DNA from: Paenibacillus pini JCM 16418
Lineage (GTDB): Bacteria > Bacillota > Bacilli > Paenibacillales > Paenibacillaceae
DNA length: 64,000 nucleotides
Assembly (NCBI RefSeq): GCF_000576305.1
Contig: NZ_BAVZ01000001.1
Coordinates: 248,001-312,000, forward strand
Direction of reading: 5' to 3'
The translations under genes were made by a program, and so were the position numbers. This document shows, piece after piece, positions 38,901-50,100 of this stretch (positions within the stretch are counted from its first letter, which is position 1; every line of letters starts with the position of its first letter). The notes beneath the pieces were generated by a model. The model was not told the DNA's origin and did no database searches. It saw only the letters and a program-made list of their open reading frames with translations.

Positions 38901-39344
38901 CTTCGTCAAAGTAATGCGTACTTTAGCAGCTCAGATGGCAAATTCAATACGCGTTATGAGGCAGAAGAAAGATTTAATGAGCTTAGAAGTGGCAAGATAC
39001 AGGTGAAGGGTGGCTGGAAAATTTATTCAAGCGGGCCGGGGATCTATATGAACCAACTGATCTCTAATACACTAGGTATTCGTCAAGAGGCAGGCGACCT
39101 TGTTATTGATCCCGTGTTACCACAAAATTTAGATGGACTACAATTTAACTATACTTATGCGGGAGTTCCGGCCCGATTTGTATATCACTTAAATCATGGT
39201 GAGGCACGCGTTCGTATAAATGGTCAGGATGTGAAAACGGAAACCACAACGAACCGATACCGTACAGGTGGATTACGTATTTCCCAAGAAGAGTTCGATC
39301 GTGTGCGATTAACGGATGCAAACCGAATTGAAATTTATATGTAA
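36000..39344 (+). CDS. GH94 family phosphorylase, probable 1,2-beta-oligoglucan phosphorylase
   Basis: A 1114-residue cytoplasmic enzyme with a large N-terminal beta-sandwich region (1-580) and an (alpha/alpha)6 catalytic barrel (about 600-1050). The motif GDGDWDDTLQ near residue 760 contains the probable catalytic Asp of GH94, and FSHQFEEDGNWPQWF and YHYRLLPM-like segments fit. The size and double-length plan match characterised 1,2-beta-oligoglucan phosphorylases (about 1100 residues) rather than cellobiose phosphorylases (about 800). It should split beta-1,2-glucan oligomers with phosphate to glucose 1-phosphate. It follows the LplB/LplC permeases, so it acts on the imported sugar. Specificity is inferred. 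Confidence 0.8.
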   Translation: MVMENKNMLTLNAGSLTFKFLPSGDLFQASCGTTMINQWLSNSIDGSLNNIYLRIYQDSEIVAYPLIGVRSQSRVRRFDDRLVFEGEVADVRYQVMFTPTEQGIWFWDVKVEGMDKQIDIIYGQDLGIGNVGAIRSNEAYISQYIDHKVFEDEHLGYVVCSRQNQPQGEAFPYIQQGSLTKASSYSTDGFQFYGLTYKETNIPACLNQASLANEVYQYEFAYTALQSEPTKLDGEASFVFYGLFKEDHPTAVSSLEFGEEMASAHQAIDSLGFEGGEPLNPVTRLSSLGDPLQTLDCNMEEIDRLFPNRKQEEVEGDTLLSFFTDRYEHVVLKEKELRVERPHGHILMSGNNVKLNNPVITTTSFMYGIFNAQLVVGNTNFNKMMSNARNALNVPKTSGQRIYVEIEGIYRLLTMPSLFEMGFNYVRWYYKTQHDLLIITNYTTVDSPEVRLHVRSEQGKAYRFLVTNQLTMNANEYELPYQMVKQGESLSFHADASALSAEFYPKLEYRLHISGTTMTVSDEQKLISHAETGDASLLVLELEPSSEWTMTLQGLLHGEELPVVDRPVEAEIERYRSFLSSVMNGFHLSAGDGNVAELFKVNGLAWWYTHNMLVHYSVPHGLEQYSGAAWGTRDVCQGPIEYFMATHNYDQVRAILLIIFSHQFEEDGNWPQWFMFDKYSKIQQEESHGDIIVWPLKVLGDYLSVTQDYSILNEQVPYTTKERGFDFTTETASILDHAYKEIEYIKHHFLHGTHLSSYGDGDWDDTLQPANAQLKQFMVSSWTVALTYQTFNQFSKVMENVDSKSAIELRNLADGIQKDFNDYMLDTEVIPGFLYMENPEQVKLMVHPSDTNTGIHYRLLPMTRSMISELLTPEQAASHYEIIREQLFCPDGVRLMNRPAPYDGGVSHHFKRAEQAANFGREIGLQYVHAHIRYVEAMAKLGKVDEVWSGLARINPIGIQEIVPNAELRQSNAYFSSSDGKFNTRYEAEERFNELRSGKIQVKGGWKIYSSGPGIYMNQLISNTLGIRQEAGDLVIDPVLPQNLDGLQFNYTYAGVPARFVYHLNHGEARVRINGQDVKTETTTNRYRTGGLRISQEEFDRVRLTDANRIEIYM

Positions 39345-39432
39345 GAATACCAATATGACAAAAAGCTCCTTTGTAACTTGAAGACCACTGAAAAACCTGT
39401 GATTTAAGAAATAATAATATGAGCTTAAATAG

Positions 39433-39479
39433 ATAAAGGCGAATTCCACTCCATTCTGAGTGAGGATTCGCCTTTATTT
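39433..39479 (+). terminator. Terminator after the GH94 gene
   Basis: ATAAAGGCGAATtCC pairs with GGATTCGCCTTTAT (one bulged T) around an AT-richer loop; TTTTAT follows. Confidence 0.8.
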
Positions 39480-39489
39480 TATATATTTT

Positions 39490-39620
39490 CTTCTGTAGGA
39501 GCGATAGCGACCGCCTTTGTCTCCGGATTTCATCCGCTAACAGCGGCCGGAAGTCCAAATGTTTCCCGTAGTGAAATCTGCTCCGAAGAAAGATACCACC
39601 CCCGCAACGAACGCAATATT
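39490..39620. repeat. Possible Paenibacillus interspersed intergenic repeat
   Basis: A block with alternating short inverted segments such as TCCGGATTTCATCCG and CGCTAACAGCGG. I recall similar sequence between genes in Paenibacillus, but no second full copy lies in this window, although the piece at 25256-25340 shares the GTAGGAGC start. Confidence 0.35.
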
Positions 39621-39745
39621 ACCGTAATGAAGTTGGCGGAAGCCGTAACCGAAAAGAGGGTTATCCGCAGTTAGTTGTTCGGTGTAAAAAAACAGGGGAT
39701 ACTTTATGATTTTAATAACGAGAAAGAACGAAAGGGGGAGCGCAA

Positions 39746-40468
39746 GTGAAACCGGTAAAGCTGATTTGTATTCCTTACGCTGGAGGAACGTCCTCTTCTT
39801 ATATAAGGTGGGCGAAGTATTTACATCCTGGCATTGAAATGATCAATGTGGAGCTGGCGGGAAGAGGGAAACGGTTCGGTGAGCCGTTATATTCAGCTTT
39901 TGAAGAGGCTGTGAATGATGTCTTCCTTCAAATAAAAAGGCATATTGAACCGGATGTGGATTATGCGCTGTTTGGCCACAGTATGGGTAGCTGGATTTCA
40001 TATGAACTATATTACAAGCTGCTAGAGGAAGGATATCCGTTGCCTTTTCATCTATTCTTCTCGGGAAGACGTGCACCGCACTTGGTCAAGAAACCCGATG
40101 GTTATTGGAAGCTGCCTGAATCAGAAATGGTAGAACTGCTGCTGCGATATGGTGGAGTGAGCCGCGAATTTATGGAGGATCCGCAGCTACTGGAGCTTAT
40201 CATGCCGATGGTTCGAGCTGATTTCCGAATTACTGAAGAATATGTATATCAGGATAAAAATATAAAACTTGGATGTGGCGTATCGGTATTTACAGGCCGG
40301 AACGATGTCGATATTCCCATTTCTGACATGTACGGCTGGCGAGACCTGTCAGCACAGAGCTGTCAGGTGTACGAATTCGCGGGCAATCATTTCTTCATAC
40401 ATGAATACGCGCAGGAGGTCGTTACGGCGATCCATAAGATTTTGCTAAAAAATATGATGGTATGTTAG
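39746..40468 (+). CDS. Type II thioesterase of a PKS/NRPS cluster
   Basis: A 240-residue alpha/beta hydrolase of the GrsT/SrfAD type. It removes wrong or stalled acyl groups from carrier-domain arms. LICIPYAGG at the N terminus, the nucleophile Ser in GHSMGSW near residue 80 and the catalytic His in AGNHFFIHE near residue 222 are all present. The GTG start has AAGGGGGAG upstream. It is the first gene of the biosynthetic cluster, 19 bp before the loading enzyme, and marks the cluster's left edge. Confidence 0.93.
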   Translation: MKPVKLICIPYAGGTSSSYIRWAKYLHPGIEMINVELAGRGKRFGEPLYSAFEEAVNDVFLQIKRHIEPDVDYALFGHSMGSWISYELYYKLLEEGYPLPFHLFFSGRRAPHLVKKPDGYWKLPESEMVELLLRYGGVSREFMEDPQLLELIMPMVRADFRITEEYVYQDKNIKLGCGVSVFTGRNDVDIPISDMYGWRDLSAQSCQVYEFAGNHFFIHEYAQEVVTAIHKILLKNMMVC

Positions 40469-40487
40469 AAGGGAGGGCTCCTCAATC

Positions 40488-43104
40488 ATGGAAAGTTTAG
40501 TTGAATTACTGCTGAACAATAGAACATTAAGTGGAAAAGGAATGAAGCTGGTTCGGAGCAGACAGGAAGAAAGGTTTGTATCTTATGAAGAGCTCTACGA
40601 CCGTGCCTTGAAGGTGCTATATCGTCTTCAGTTCTCTGGACTAGCGCAGGGGGATGAGCTGATTCTGCAAATTGATGATGAGGAGCATTTCCTGTACATA
40701 TTTTGGGCATGTATCGCAGGTGGCATTATTCCTGTTCCAGTGAGCACGGGAGGAAATGATGAGCATCGTCTTAAACTGTATAAAATACATGAAAACTTAG
40801 CTAATCCATATCTAGCCATTGAACAACGATGGATGACAAAGCTAGAGGAGAATGAAACGCCAGGGTATAGCCTTTCAGTTTTGGAAACTCGGAGTCTCTA
40901 TGTTGAGGACTTAGTTGAAGGACTGGATTATCATCTTCCGTATGGAAAACTAGCATCACCAAATCGAGCAGATATGGCATTTATTCAGTTTTCCTCAGGC
41001 TCAACAGGCACCCCTAAAGGGTCATGCTGACTCATGATAATCTGTTATGTAATACGGAAGCGATCGCCAATAGGCTTGCCGTAACTCAGCAGGATATTTT
41101 CTATAGCTGGATGCCATTAACTCATGATATGGGAATGATTGCATTCCATCTCACCCCGTTTTTATCACAAATCAACCACTCGATTATGTCTACGAATGCA
41201 CTCATTAAAAGCCCAGCACTATGGATGATCAAAGCTCAAGAGCATGGTGCCACGGTTCTTGGATCGCCTAATTTCGGTTACAAGCTGCTGTTGACCGCAT
41301 ATAAGCCCAAAGTAGCTGAAGGATGGGATCTATCTAAGATCCGGGTCATCCTAAATGGGGCAGAGCCCATCTCGATTGAATTATGTCACAGGTTCGTACA
41401 AGAAATGGGAGCCTATGGACTACCCAATACCGCTATATTAAATGCCTATGGCCTTGCGGAAGGTAGTGTGGGTGTCAGCATCAAGAATCCAGATGAGCCG
41501 CTTCATGGCATCTGTATTGACCGAAGAATAGTGGGCATAGGTGAACAAATTCAAGAAATAACGGACGAATCACAGCATGCTGTTGTGTTCGCTGAGGTTG
41601 GATATCCAATTGATTACGTATCCATTCGTATAAGTAACGAGAAGTCTGAGAAGCTGCCTGAGCGAGTGATAGGCCAGATCCAGATTAAAGGAAGAAGTGT
41701 TACGTCCGGTTATTACAGAAATGAAGCCGCGACGAAAAAGGCAGTTCTTCAGGATGGGTGGCTGGATACAGGGGACCTTGGATTTATGAGTGAAGGTAGA
41801 CTATATGTTACGGGTAGAATGAAGGACATTATTTTTGTGAATGGGAAGAATTATTATCCTCATGATATTGAACGGATTAGTGAGGGCGTAGAGGGCGTTG
41901 AGCTTGGCAAGGTTGCTGTCGTCGGTTTGCATAATCGCGAGGAGCAAAGGGAGGACATTGTTGTTTTTGTGCAATATAAGCGGAAGGTCGAGCAATTTGC
42001 CGAGATCGTTGTTCAATTAAAGAAAGTCATTAATTTGAAAATTGGGATAGAGCCTGCATTGGTCCTTCCTATAAGAAGCATTCCGAAGACGACAAGCGGG
42101 AAGGTCCAACGTTATCAATTAGCTGAAATGCTAGTTAACGGTGAGTTCGATACCTTAATTGCTGAGGTTAATAGCCATGTGGCTAAGCAGACTTCAAGCA
42201 TTCAGATCGCCGGACCTCGTAATGAAATCGAGCAAGCCTTACTTAAGCTATGGTGTGAATTATTGAATACTGAACGTATTGGAATCCATGACAATTTCTT
42301 TGAAATCGGCGGTTCTTCGAGCTGCTAATTCAAATGGTGGATGAGGTTGAACAGCTTTTCCCAGGCATGATTGAAATTACCGATCCGTTTGCCATGCCTA
42401 CGATTGCTCAGATTGCAAGCTATATCGCTTCTACCCGTCAGGAGACAAGGCTACAGCCGATCACTCTTCCAAAGGCTTATGTGCTTCATCAATCAAGCCT
42501 TCAGGCAAAGTCCTCGAATGTTCGTCTAGAATACATCTTTAAGGCTGAAGAACTGAGCCGTTTACACGCGCTCGCACGTCAGCTCGATGTGAATCTGATG
42601 AGCGTGGGTGCAACAGCCTTCGCCTATATGCTCTTCTTGATTGGAGCTCCGTCCAACCTTCCACTGTGTCTACATTTACAGAATGATGGGGTACATGAGT
42701 ATACCTTCAAGTTTGAGAAGGTTAGTGACTTCGCGGAGTATATCGGGCAGGTCAACCAATCTATTAAAACGGATAGTGTATTTCATACCCTAGACCAGCT
42801 TCGTCAGCAGCCCGTAACGTTGCAAGAACAAGAACGATTACCCCTCTTCTGTGATGCTAGTCTGTTGTTAGTTCGTAAAGATTGGTTACAGCTTTTCGAT
42901 CTAGTGGTGCTTGCTGAAGAGAAGGAACAGTATTTCAAGATAATGCTTGAATTTAATCATCATCGGTTGCAGCGTACGGCAATGGAGGAATGGTGGAGTA
43001 ATTTAATCCGGTTCATGCAGTTCCTGCTTCAACAGGCTAACGGAGAAGAAAAGCATTTAAATGAACAGGTAACGAGCAGCGGTGGAACGGGGGGAAGTCA
43101 ATGA
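40488..43104 (+). CDS. Loading protein: acyl-AMP ligase, carrier domain and half condensation domain; two frame breaks
   Basis: It should activate a carboxylic acid as an adenylate and load its own carrier arm, priming the assembly line. With two added bases (a G in the run 41019-41021, restoring GTPKGVMLTHDN, and a C near 42322, restoring GGSSSLLIQ) it gives 872 residues. Domains: fatty-acyl-AMP-ligase-like adenylation (1-570; FSSGSTGTPKG, AYGLAEGSVGVS, WLDTGDLG), carrier (about 575-650; Ser in EIGGSS) and a condensation-like C-terminal lobe (about 670-860) with no HHxxxDG motif. ATG 40488 follows AGGGAGGG. Its end overlaps the next PKS start (ATGA). The starter acid is unknown. Confidence 0.85.
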
Positions 43105-46100
43105 AACCGATGAATATTGATGTACATCAATTTAAGTTCAATGAACAAGCTCCTGAAATATCTTCCGAAGAAGGAAATGAAGCGGGAGGGCAGGAGGTAG
43201 CGATTATTGGGATTTCAGTGCGGCTACCCGGCTCGGATAACTGGAGACAGTTTTGGGACCATATCGAGGCAGGAGTGGATTCAACCAATTCCTTTCCAGA
43301 GCAGCGGCGGGCTTTCACAGATGAGTTTCTGCAATGGACAGGTAAGCGTGCGGAAGATCAATCGTATATGCCAGGCGCATATTTGGAGCATATTGATCAA
43401 TTTGATGCAAAATTCTTCCGTATGCTGCCTACTGAAGCCAGTCTAACCAGCCCTGATCAAAGGCTTTTACTGGAGTCAGCATGGGAAGCTCTTGAGGATG
43501 CCGGATATGGTGGAACGAAGCTTAGCGGCAGTACGACAGGAGTGTATATCGGATATGTTGGGGATTTGGGGGGCTACAATTATCGTCAAATGATCGATGA
43601 ATGGGTAGACCCACAGCATAAACCAGCTTCAATTGCTGCAATTTGTCTGGGATTATCGCAAGTCGGATATCCTATTTTCTTGATCTGAAAGGGCCGGCAT
43701 TGATTATCGATACGGCTTGCTCCTCCTCACTGGTGGCGGTGCATACGGCATGTCAGGCGCTGAGAAAAGGGGATTGTGAGCTTGCGATTGCTGGAGGAAT
43801 ACGCCTAAACTTACTCCCTCTGGACCATGCAGAGGACAAAGTAGGCATGGAGTCTTCGGATGGAAAAACACGCACATTTGATGTTCAGTCGGATGGTGCA
43901 GCTATGGGAGAAGGTGTCGTAACGGTTCTGCTTAAGCCTGTAGCTCAAGCATTGCAGGACAGAGATCACATCTATGCAGTGATTAAAGGGTCTGCCGTTA
44001 ATCAGGATGGTCGTTCTATTGGGATTACAGCCCCAAACATGCAGGCACAAGCAGATCTATATATCCAAGCATGGCAGGATGCAAACATTGATCCACTTAC
44101 GATATCGTATATTGAGGCTCACGGAACGGCACAGTCATTGGAGATCCGATTGAGATTGAGGGGTTAAAGAAAGCTTTTGGACGGATTACGGGCAAGAAGC
44201 AGTTCTGCGCGATCGGGTCGCTAAAATCGAATACGGGTCACTCCTATCAGACTGCAGGCATCGCAGGAATGGTGAAGGCTGCACTTGCGCTTAAGCAAGG
44301 CATCATTCCTCCAACGCTTCATTTCAACGGTCCAAATAAGAAGATTCGATTTACAGACTCTCCAGTGTACGTAAACACCACTCCGCGAAAATGGAATCTT
44401 GGTCATTCGCCGCACAGATGCGGTGTAAGCTCCTTCGGTTTTAGTGGTACGAATTGTCATCTCATATTGGAGGAAGCACCCATTCGTATTACTACGGGTG
44501 AAGTGCCTGAGGTTAGAACGGAGCCATATCTACTAACTCTGTCGGCAGGCAGTGAGAGCGGGCTGCATCGGCTCATCCACGAATATGAAGATTATTTACA
44601 GGGTAATCCCTCGCTTACGTTGGAGGAATTATGTTACACCGCTAATACCGGCAGGGGACATTACCGCTTCCGTCTTGCGCTTCTGGTCCATGAGCTATCA
44701 GAGCTGAAAAGCCTTCTAAGCACTTTAGGGAGGAATGGGATTCAGGGAGATGATATTCATGTGTTCTGCAAGAATGAAGATGGACTTATTCCGTATGGAG
44801 CAGAAGCTAATCTTACTGAACAAGCAGAGAAACTGGTAGAGGAGCTAACCTTCTTAAGTCATTCAAAACATGCGGAATGGAGTAGATTATGCCAGCTGTA
44901 TGTAAATGGAGCTTCAATCGATTTTGACCAGTTGTATAAAAGACACAGTATTCATCGGGTTCCGCTTCCAACGTATCCTTTCGAGCGGGATGTCCATTGG
45001 CTGAACGATCCGGCCATACGCCAACGTACGAGGTTGCAAACGGCATTTCCAATGGAAAGTAAGACAGGTGACAACAAAGATGAAGCAGCGGGTGGGCAAG
45101 GTAGTGAGCCGCTTAGCAATCAGCTCTACTACAAGATTAATTGGGAGACGATGCCGAAGACAAAGCGTGATTCTTCGCAGCTGATGGGTAAAGTACTCGT
45201 GTTATCCAACGGAAATCCGATGGCGGAACTCATTATAGAAAGACTGCGCAATAAGGGAGAATCTGTAGTTATAGCAAGGTTTGGTCATCACTTTGAGCAG
45301 ACAGGAGCAGATAGCTGCATCGTGAACGGTAGTGAAGATGATTTCGATCAGCTGCTGCATTGGATAGGAGCAGGTGAGATCAGCCGTGTGATTCATATGG
45401 CCAGTCCTTCTAACTTGATAGGAGAAAGATCAAATCTTTCATGGGAGCAATTCGAACAAAGCCAAGCCCAGGGGACTTACAGCTTGCTTTTCCTCGTACG
45501 TTCACTAATCCATGCAGGGTGTCAGCAGCGGATAGATATTTCTTTGATTGCAGACCATGTACATCACGTCAATGGTGATGAACCGGGACTGAACCCTGAG
45601 GCAGGCGCATTGTTTGGACTTGGTAAAGTGGTACATACGGAATACGATAACCTGCGATGCCGGGCCATTGATATGGATGCAGCAACAGGGCCTGATGATA
45701 TTTTAGAAGAGCTATATTTGGAAAGAGAGTACTATAATGTTGCATTTCGATCAGGAAACAAGTACATGGAGCGCTTCTCCAAGGCAGAGTTGTCTGATTA
45801 TGCTGAAATGCCGGTGAAGGTTAAGGATGAAGGAGCTTATATCATTACAGGGGGAACGGGTGCGCTAGGACTTGAGGCTGCTAAGTATTTAGTAGAGCGT
45901 GGAGCAGCACATATTGCTCTCGTAAGCCGGGCACCGCTTCCTGTTCGTGAGGATTGGAATAGCCTACTTGAAGGGGAGGATCACAATCTAACCGCCAAGT
46001 TGAGAGGGGTTATGGAATTAGAGGCTAAAGGGGCAGTTGTCTCCTGTTATTCAGCGAATGTCTCTGACATTCATGCCATGAATGTAGTCATGCAGGATAT

Positions 46101-47064
46101 ACGAAGCCAGTATGGCTTGATTTATGGAATTGTTCATAGCGCGGGGGTTGCCGGAGATGGCTTCTTAATCAATAAGTCGCTTGATGTCTTTAACGAAGTA
46201 TATTTACCCAAAGTGTACGGAACATGGATTCTAGATCATCTTACGCAAGGAGATCCGCTTGATTTCTTCATTCTCTACTCATCAGGAGCTTCATTGATCG
46301 GTGAAGCGGGTCAAGGAGATTATTGTGCCGCCAATTCCTATTTGGATGCTTTTGCAGCTTATCGAAGTGCAAGAGGGCAGCGGACTCAGACAATCAATTG
46401 GGTGAAATGGAGAGACATTGGTCTAGCTGTAAACAAGGGATCGAATCACGATGGACTTTACAAGCTACTAGCAACTGAAATAGCTATGAAGGCATTGGAT
46501 GAAATCCTTCACCGCGACATTACACAGATTATGGTTGGACAAATGAATTTGGAAAGCCAGTACCTCAGTATGATGGAGCTTTTCCCGTTCAAGCTTGCAC
46601 CCGAAATTGAGGCTGTGGTTAAGAGGTCTGTGAGCGAGCAGTCCAGGATACTTGAATCCAATGGTAGCGAGAAGAACATATCTGTGACCATCCAAATGTC
46701 AGGACGTGAAGGCTCAAGTTATTCGGAAGTGGAAATGACACTCGCCACGGTATATCAGGAGGTGCTTGGGTTCAAGGAAATTAATGTGTTTGATAATTTC
46801 TTTGAGCTTGGAGGGAATTCCATCATGCTGAACCTGATGTACGCAAGGCTGCAAAAATTATATCCGGGCCAGCTAAAGCTGACAGATCTGTTTACGTATA
46901 CCTCAATCTCACGGCTTGCTGAATATTTGACCAATAACAATAATTCATCTAACAGAGTGTTGTCAAAATCAAATGAAGATGAAAAACCAGATATCTCTAA
47001 GTTGCTTGATGAGATGCAAAGTGGTAAATGGAGCATCGATCAAATGATGGAATTCATGAAGTAG
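43101..47064 (+). CDS. Trans-AT polyketide synthase module KS-KR-ACP; two frame breaks
   Basis: First extension module. With one A added at 43640-43641 and one G added at 44128-44129 it gives 1321 residues. Domains: KS (30-455; Cys in DTACSSSL near 206, His in EAHGTGT, KSNTGH), KS flanking subdomain (to about 630), KR (about 680-1180; ITGGTGALG near 911, Tyr in GQGDYCAAN near 1074) and ACP (about 1205-1280; Ser in ELGGNS). No AT domain is present between KS and KR, so an acyltransferase must act in trans. The C-terminal helix ([19 protein letters not shown]) looks like a docking element. Expected step: extension and reduction to a beta-hydroxy thioester. Confidence 0.88.
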
Positions 47065-47127
47065 CAGGATGGATGACGCATGATGCAAGGAAAGGATCAT
47101 CCATAAATCAAGAACAGGTGGTGAGTC

Positions 47128-50100
47128 ATGGAAAAGGTAATGAAGTCGATCTTGGAGCATACAGCCAGCGGAAGGATGGATAAACAGGCAGCTTTAGAGG
47201 TGCTGGAGCTTCTTCGTAGCAAAGGTCAGGAGCCAGAAGAACCCATTGCTATTATTGGAGTGGCGTCCCGATTACCAGGATCAGATGACTCCGAGCAATT
47301 CTGGAATCTCATCCAAAGCGGTACCGATGCCATCCGTCAGTTTCCGGATGAGCGGGCGGTAGACATACGGGATTATCTAAGGTTTAAAGGCACGCCGGAT
47401 GAACACATTGCTTTTGGTGAGGGTGCATTTCTCGAGGATATTGATAAGTTCGATTACCCCTTCTTCCGATTGTCGCCCAAAGAGGCAAGTCTTATGGACC
47501 CCAATCAACGATTGTTTATGCAGGTGGGATATCATGCGCTGGAGGATGCCGGTTATGGAGGGGATCGCTTAACGGGATCGCGTACGGGTGTATACACAGG
47601 ATTCTCCGACACCATTAAGGATAAATATCAGCAAATGATTGTCGACGTTGATCCTGCTTCTGTTCCCATTTCTATAGCAGCTAATCTTGCCGCGATGATT
47701 CCGACTAGGTTGTCCTACTTGCTAGATTTGAAGGGGCCAACGGTTCTAATCGACACGGCATGTTCTTCCGGGCTTGTGACCGTACATATGGCGTGTCAAG
47801 GCATCCGGCAAGGCGATTGTGACATGGCTGTTGCTGGAGCTGTAAAAATCCACACTGTTCCGATCGTTACGGATGTGTTTACGACAGGGGTGGAATCCTC
47901 GGATTATCGAACACGGACATTCGATGAACATGCTGATGGTGCTGGGATCGGCGAAGGCTGCGTTGCGGTTGTCCTAAAATCACTAAAACAAGCCGTTCAG
48001 GATGGGGACCAGATTTATGCAGTTATCAAAGGGAGTGCACTAAATCAAGATGGGACATCGATGGGCATTACAGCTCCTAATCCAGAGGCTCAGACCGATG
48101 TCATCACGCGTGCTTGGGAGAAGGCAGGGGTTGATCCTGAATCGATCTCCTATATTGAAACACATGGCACAGGCACTGAGCTTGGCGATGTTCTAGAGAT
48201 GGAAGGACTGAAGAATGCCTTTGCTCGCTTCACGGATAAAAAGAACTTCTGCGCCATTGGCTCTGTGAAACCAAATATCGGACATTTGTATGAATGCGCC
48301 GGTATGGCTAATTTGCTCAAGGCTGTTCTTGCATTGAAATATAAGGAGCTTCCGCCAACGATTCATTTCGGGCAGCCCAATCGCAAAATCGACTTTATTG
48401 ATTCGCCGATTTATATCAATGCGAAGCTTCGAGAGTGGAAGAGTCAAGAGAAGCGGCGCTGCGGAGTGAGCTCTTTCGGATTTAGCGGTACGAATTGCCA
48501 TTTGATTCTGGAAGAGGCGCCAACACAGCGTGAAGAGAGAATGCCAAAACCAGTACCAGAAAACATTCAACCCTTTGTCCTGACTCTATCCGCAAAAACG
48601 AAGTCAGCTCTAAATGAATTGACATTAAAGTATGTGGAATGGCTGTCAGTTGAGGGAGAAATAGATCTACATGACCTTTGCTTTACAGCAAACAACGGAA
48701 GAGGACATTTCGAACATCGCTTGGCCTTTGTGTTTAAGGATGCAGTGGAGCTTAAACAGCAGCTAGAGATTTTTAGATCATTGAAGGGATCTTGGCAATT
48801 TGACCGACTACCGAAGGGGGTCCAATATGGAGCCCACCGAATCTCGGGTCAACAGCAATTGAACACCCAGCAGTCTGGTGATTTGACTGAAGGTGAACGT
48901 AGACAGAAGTCGGCTGAAGCTAATACTCAGCTCCATGAATGGCTTAAGCAGCAAGATTGGACAACTGAACATGCTGAGAAATTGGGAAATGACTATGTAA
49001 GCGGAGCCCGGATTAATTGGGAATTACTCTATTCATCCCCAAAGGTTCAGAACTACTCGTTGCCATTATATCCCTTTGAGGGTCATCGTTGCTGGCTGGA
49101 TATACCGAAGGTGATTTCCCAGCCGAGCTATAGCGCAAGGGATGCGATGCATTATCAATTGGGCTGGGTAGCTGCTCCTAAGCTTGAGTCCATCGGCTCA
49201 CTCATTTCAATAGAATCCCAAGCAGTACTCATTCTAAAAAGCGCCCAAGATCTGGGGTGGGGTAAGCGAATCTCGGATGGTTTCAGGGATAAAGGTTATC
49301 CTGTGATTGAAGTACAGCTAGGTAGCTCTACTGCTTTTATCCATCATGGTCAGCATGTGGATATGCAAGGTTGCCAGGAGGATTTTGATCAATTATTCAC
49401 TGATCTGAAGGGACGTTATCACCTTGAACATATCGTCTACGTTGGTGCAAATGCTCCGCTAGAGACGAAGGGTGAGCAGGGAGAAGCTTCAACAGATGAG
49501 ATATATCTATTCCGCGCTGTTAAAGCACTGCAATCAGACTACAGCGAACGCTCGCTGAAGCTATCACTCCTTACCAATCAAGCATTCGTTGTTGACGATA
49601 AGGAAGTATCCATTCATGCGGAGCGTGCAGTCATGACTGGTCTTGGCAAAGCCATTGCCAAGGAGAACCCTGATTGGCTATGTAAAGCTATGGACACAGA
49701 TGATGATGCAGATGTAGAAGCAGTATTGGAAGAATTATTACATGTTGATAAGGAATATCAGATTGCTATTAGGCAAGGACAACGGTATGCGCTAGAATTG
49801 CAGCCGATGGATCCAAGTAGACTCAAAGACGATCCTTTAGTGATTAGGGAAGGCGGCATCTATATCATCACTGGAGGTCTAGGTGATATCGGACTGGAGA
49901 TGGCTAAGTATCTGGCTTCACGTCAGAACGTTAATCTCGCGTTGATTAGTCGAACTGCTTTTCCAAATCGCGAACAATGGCCGCAAATTCTAGAAGAAGG
50001 AACCGACACTCATGATCTTCGCAGCAGAATTGAAGAGGTCATGGCAATCGAGGCGCTTGGCTCTAAGGTGTATTGTTATGCAGGTGATGTATCTGATGTG

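Larger units (their letters stand above)
39345..39745. other. Intergenic stretch with terminator and repeat-like element
   Basis: About 400 bp without a real gene. It contains the terminator at 39433-39479 and a GC-richer block at about 39490-39620 that resembles short interspersed repeats I associate with Paenibacillus intergenic DNA. Short ORFs through it on the minus strand look spurious. The final 90 bp before the thioesterase gene are AT-rich and probably hold its promoter. Confidence 0.55.

Noticed and set aside
39145..39558. A 137-residue minus-strand gene
   Set aside because: It overlaps the end of the GH94 gene, runs through a terminator and the repeat-like block, and has no ribosome site or recognisable domain.
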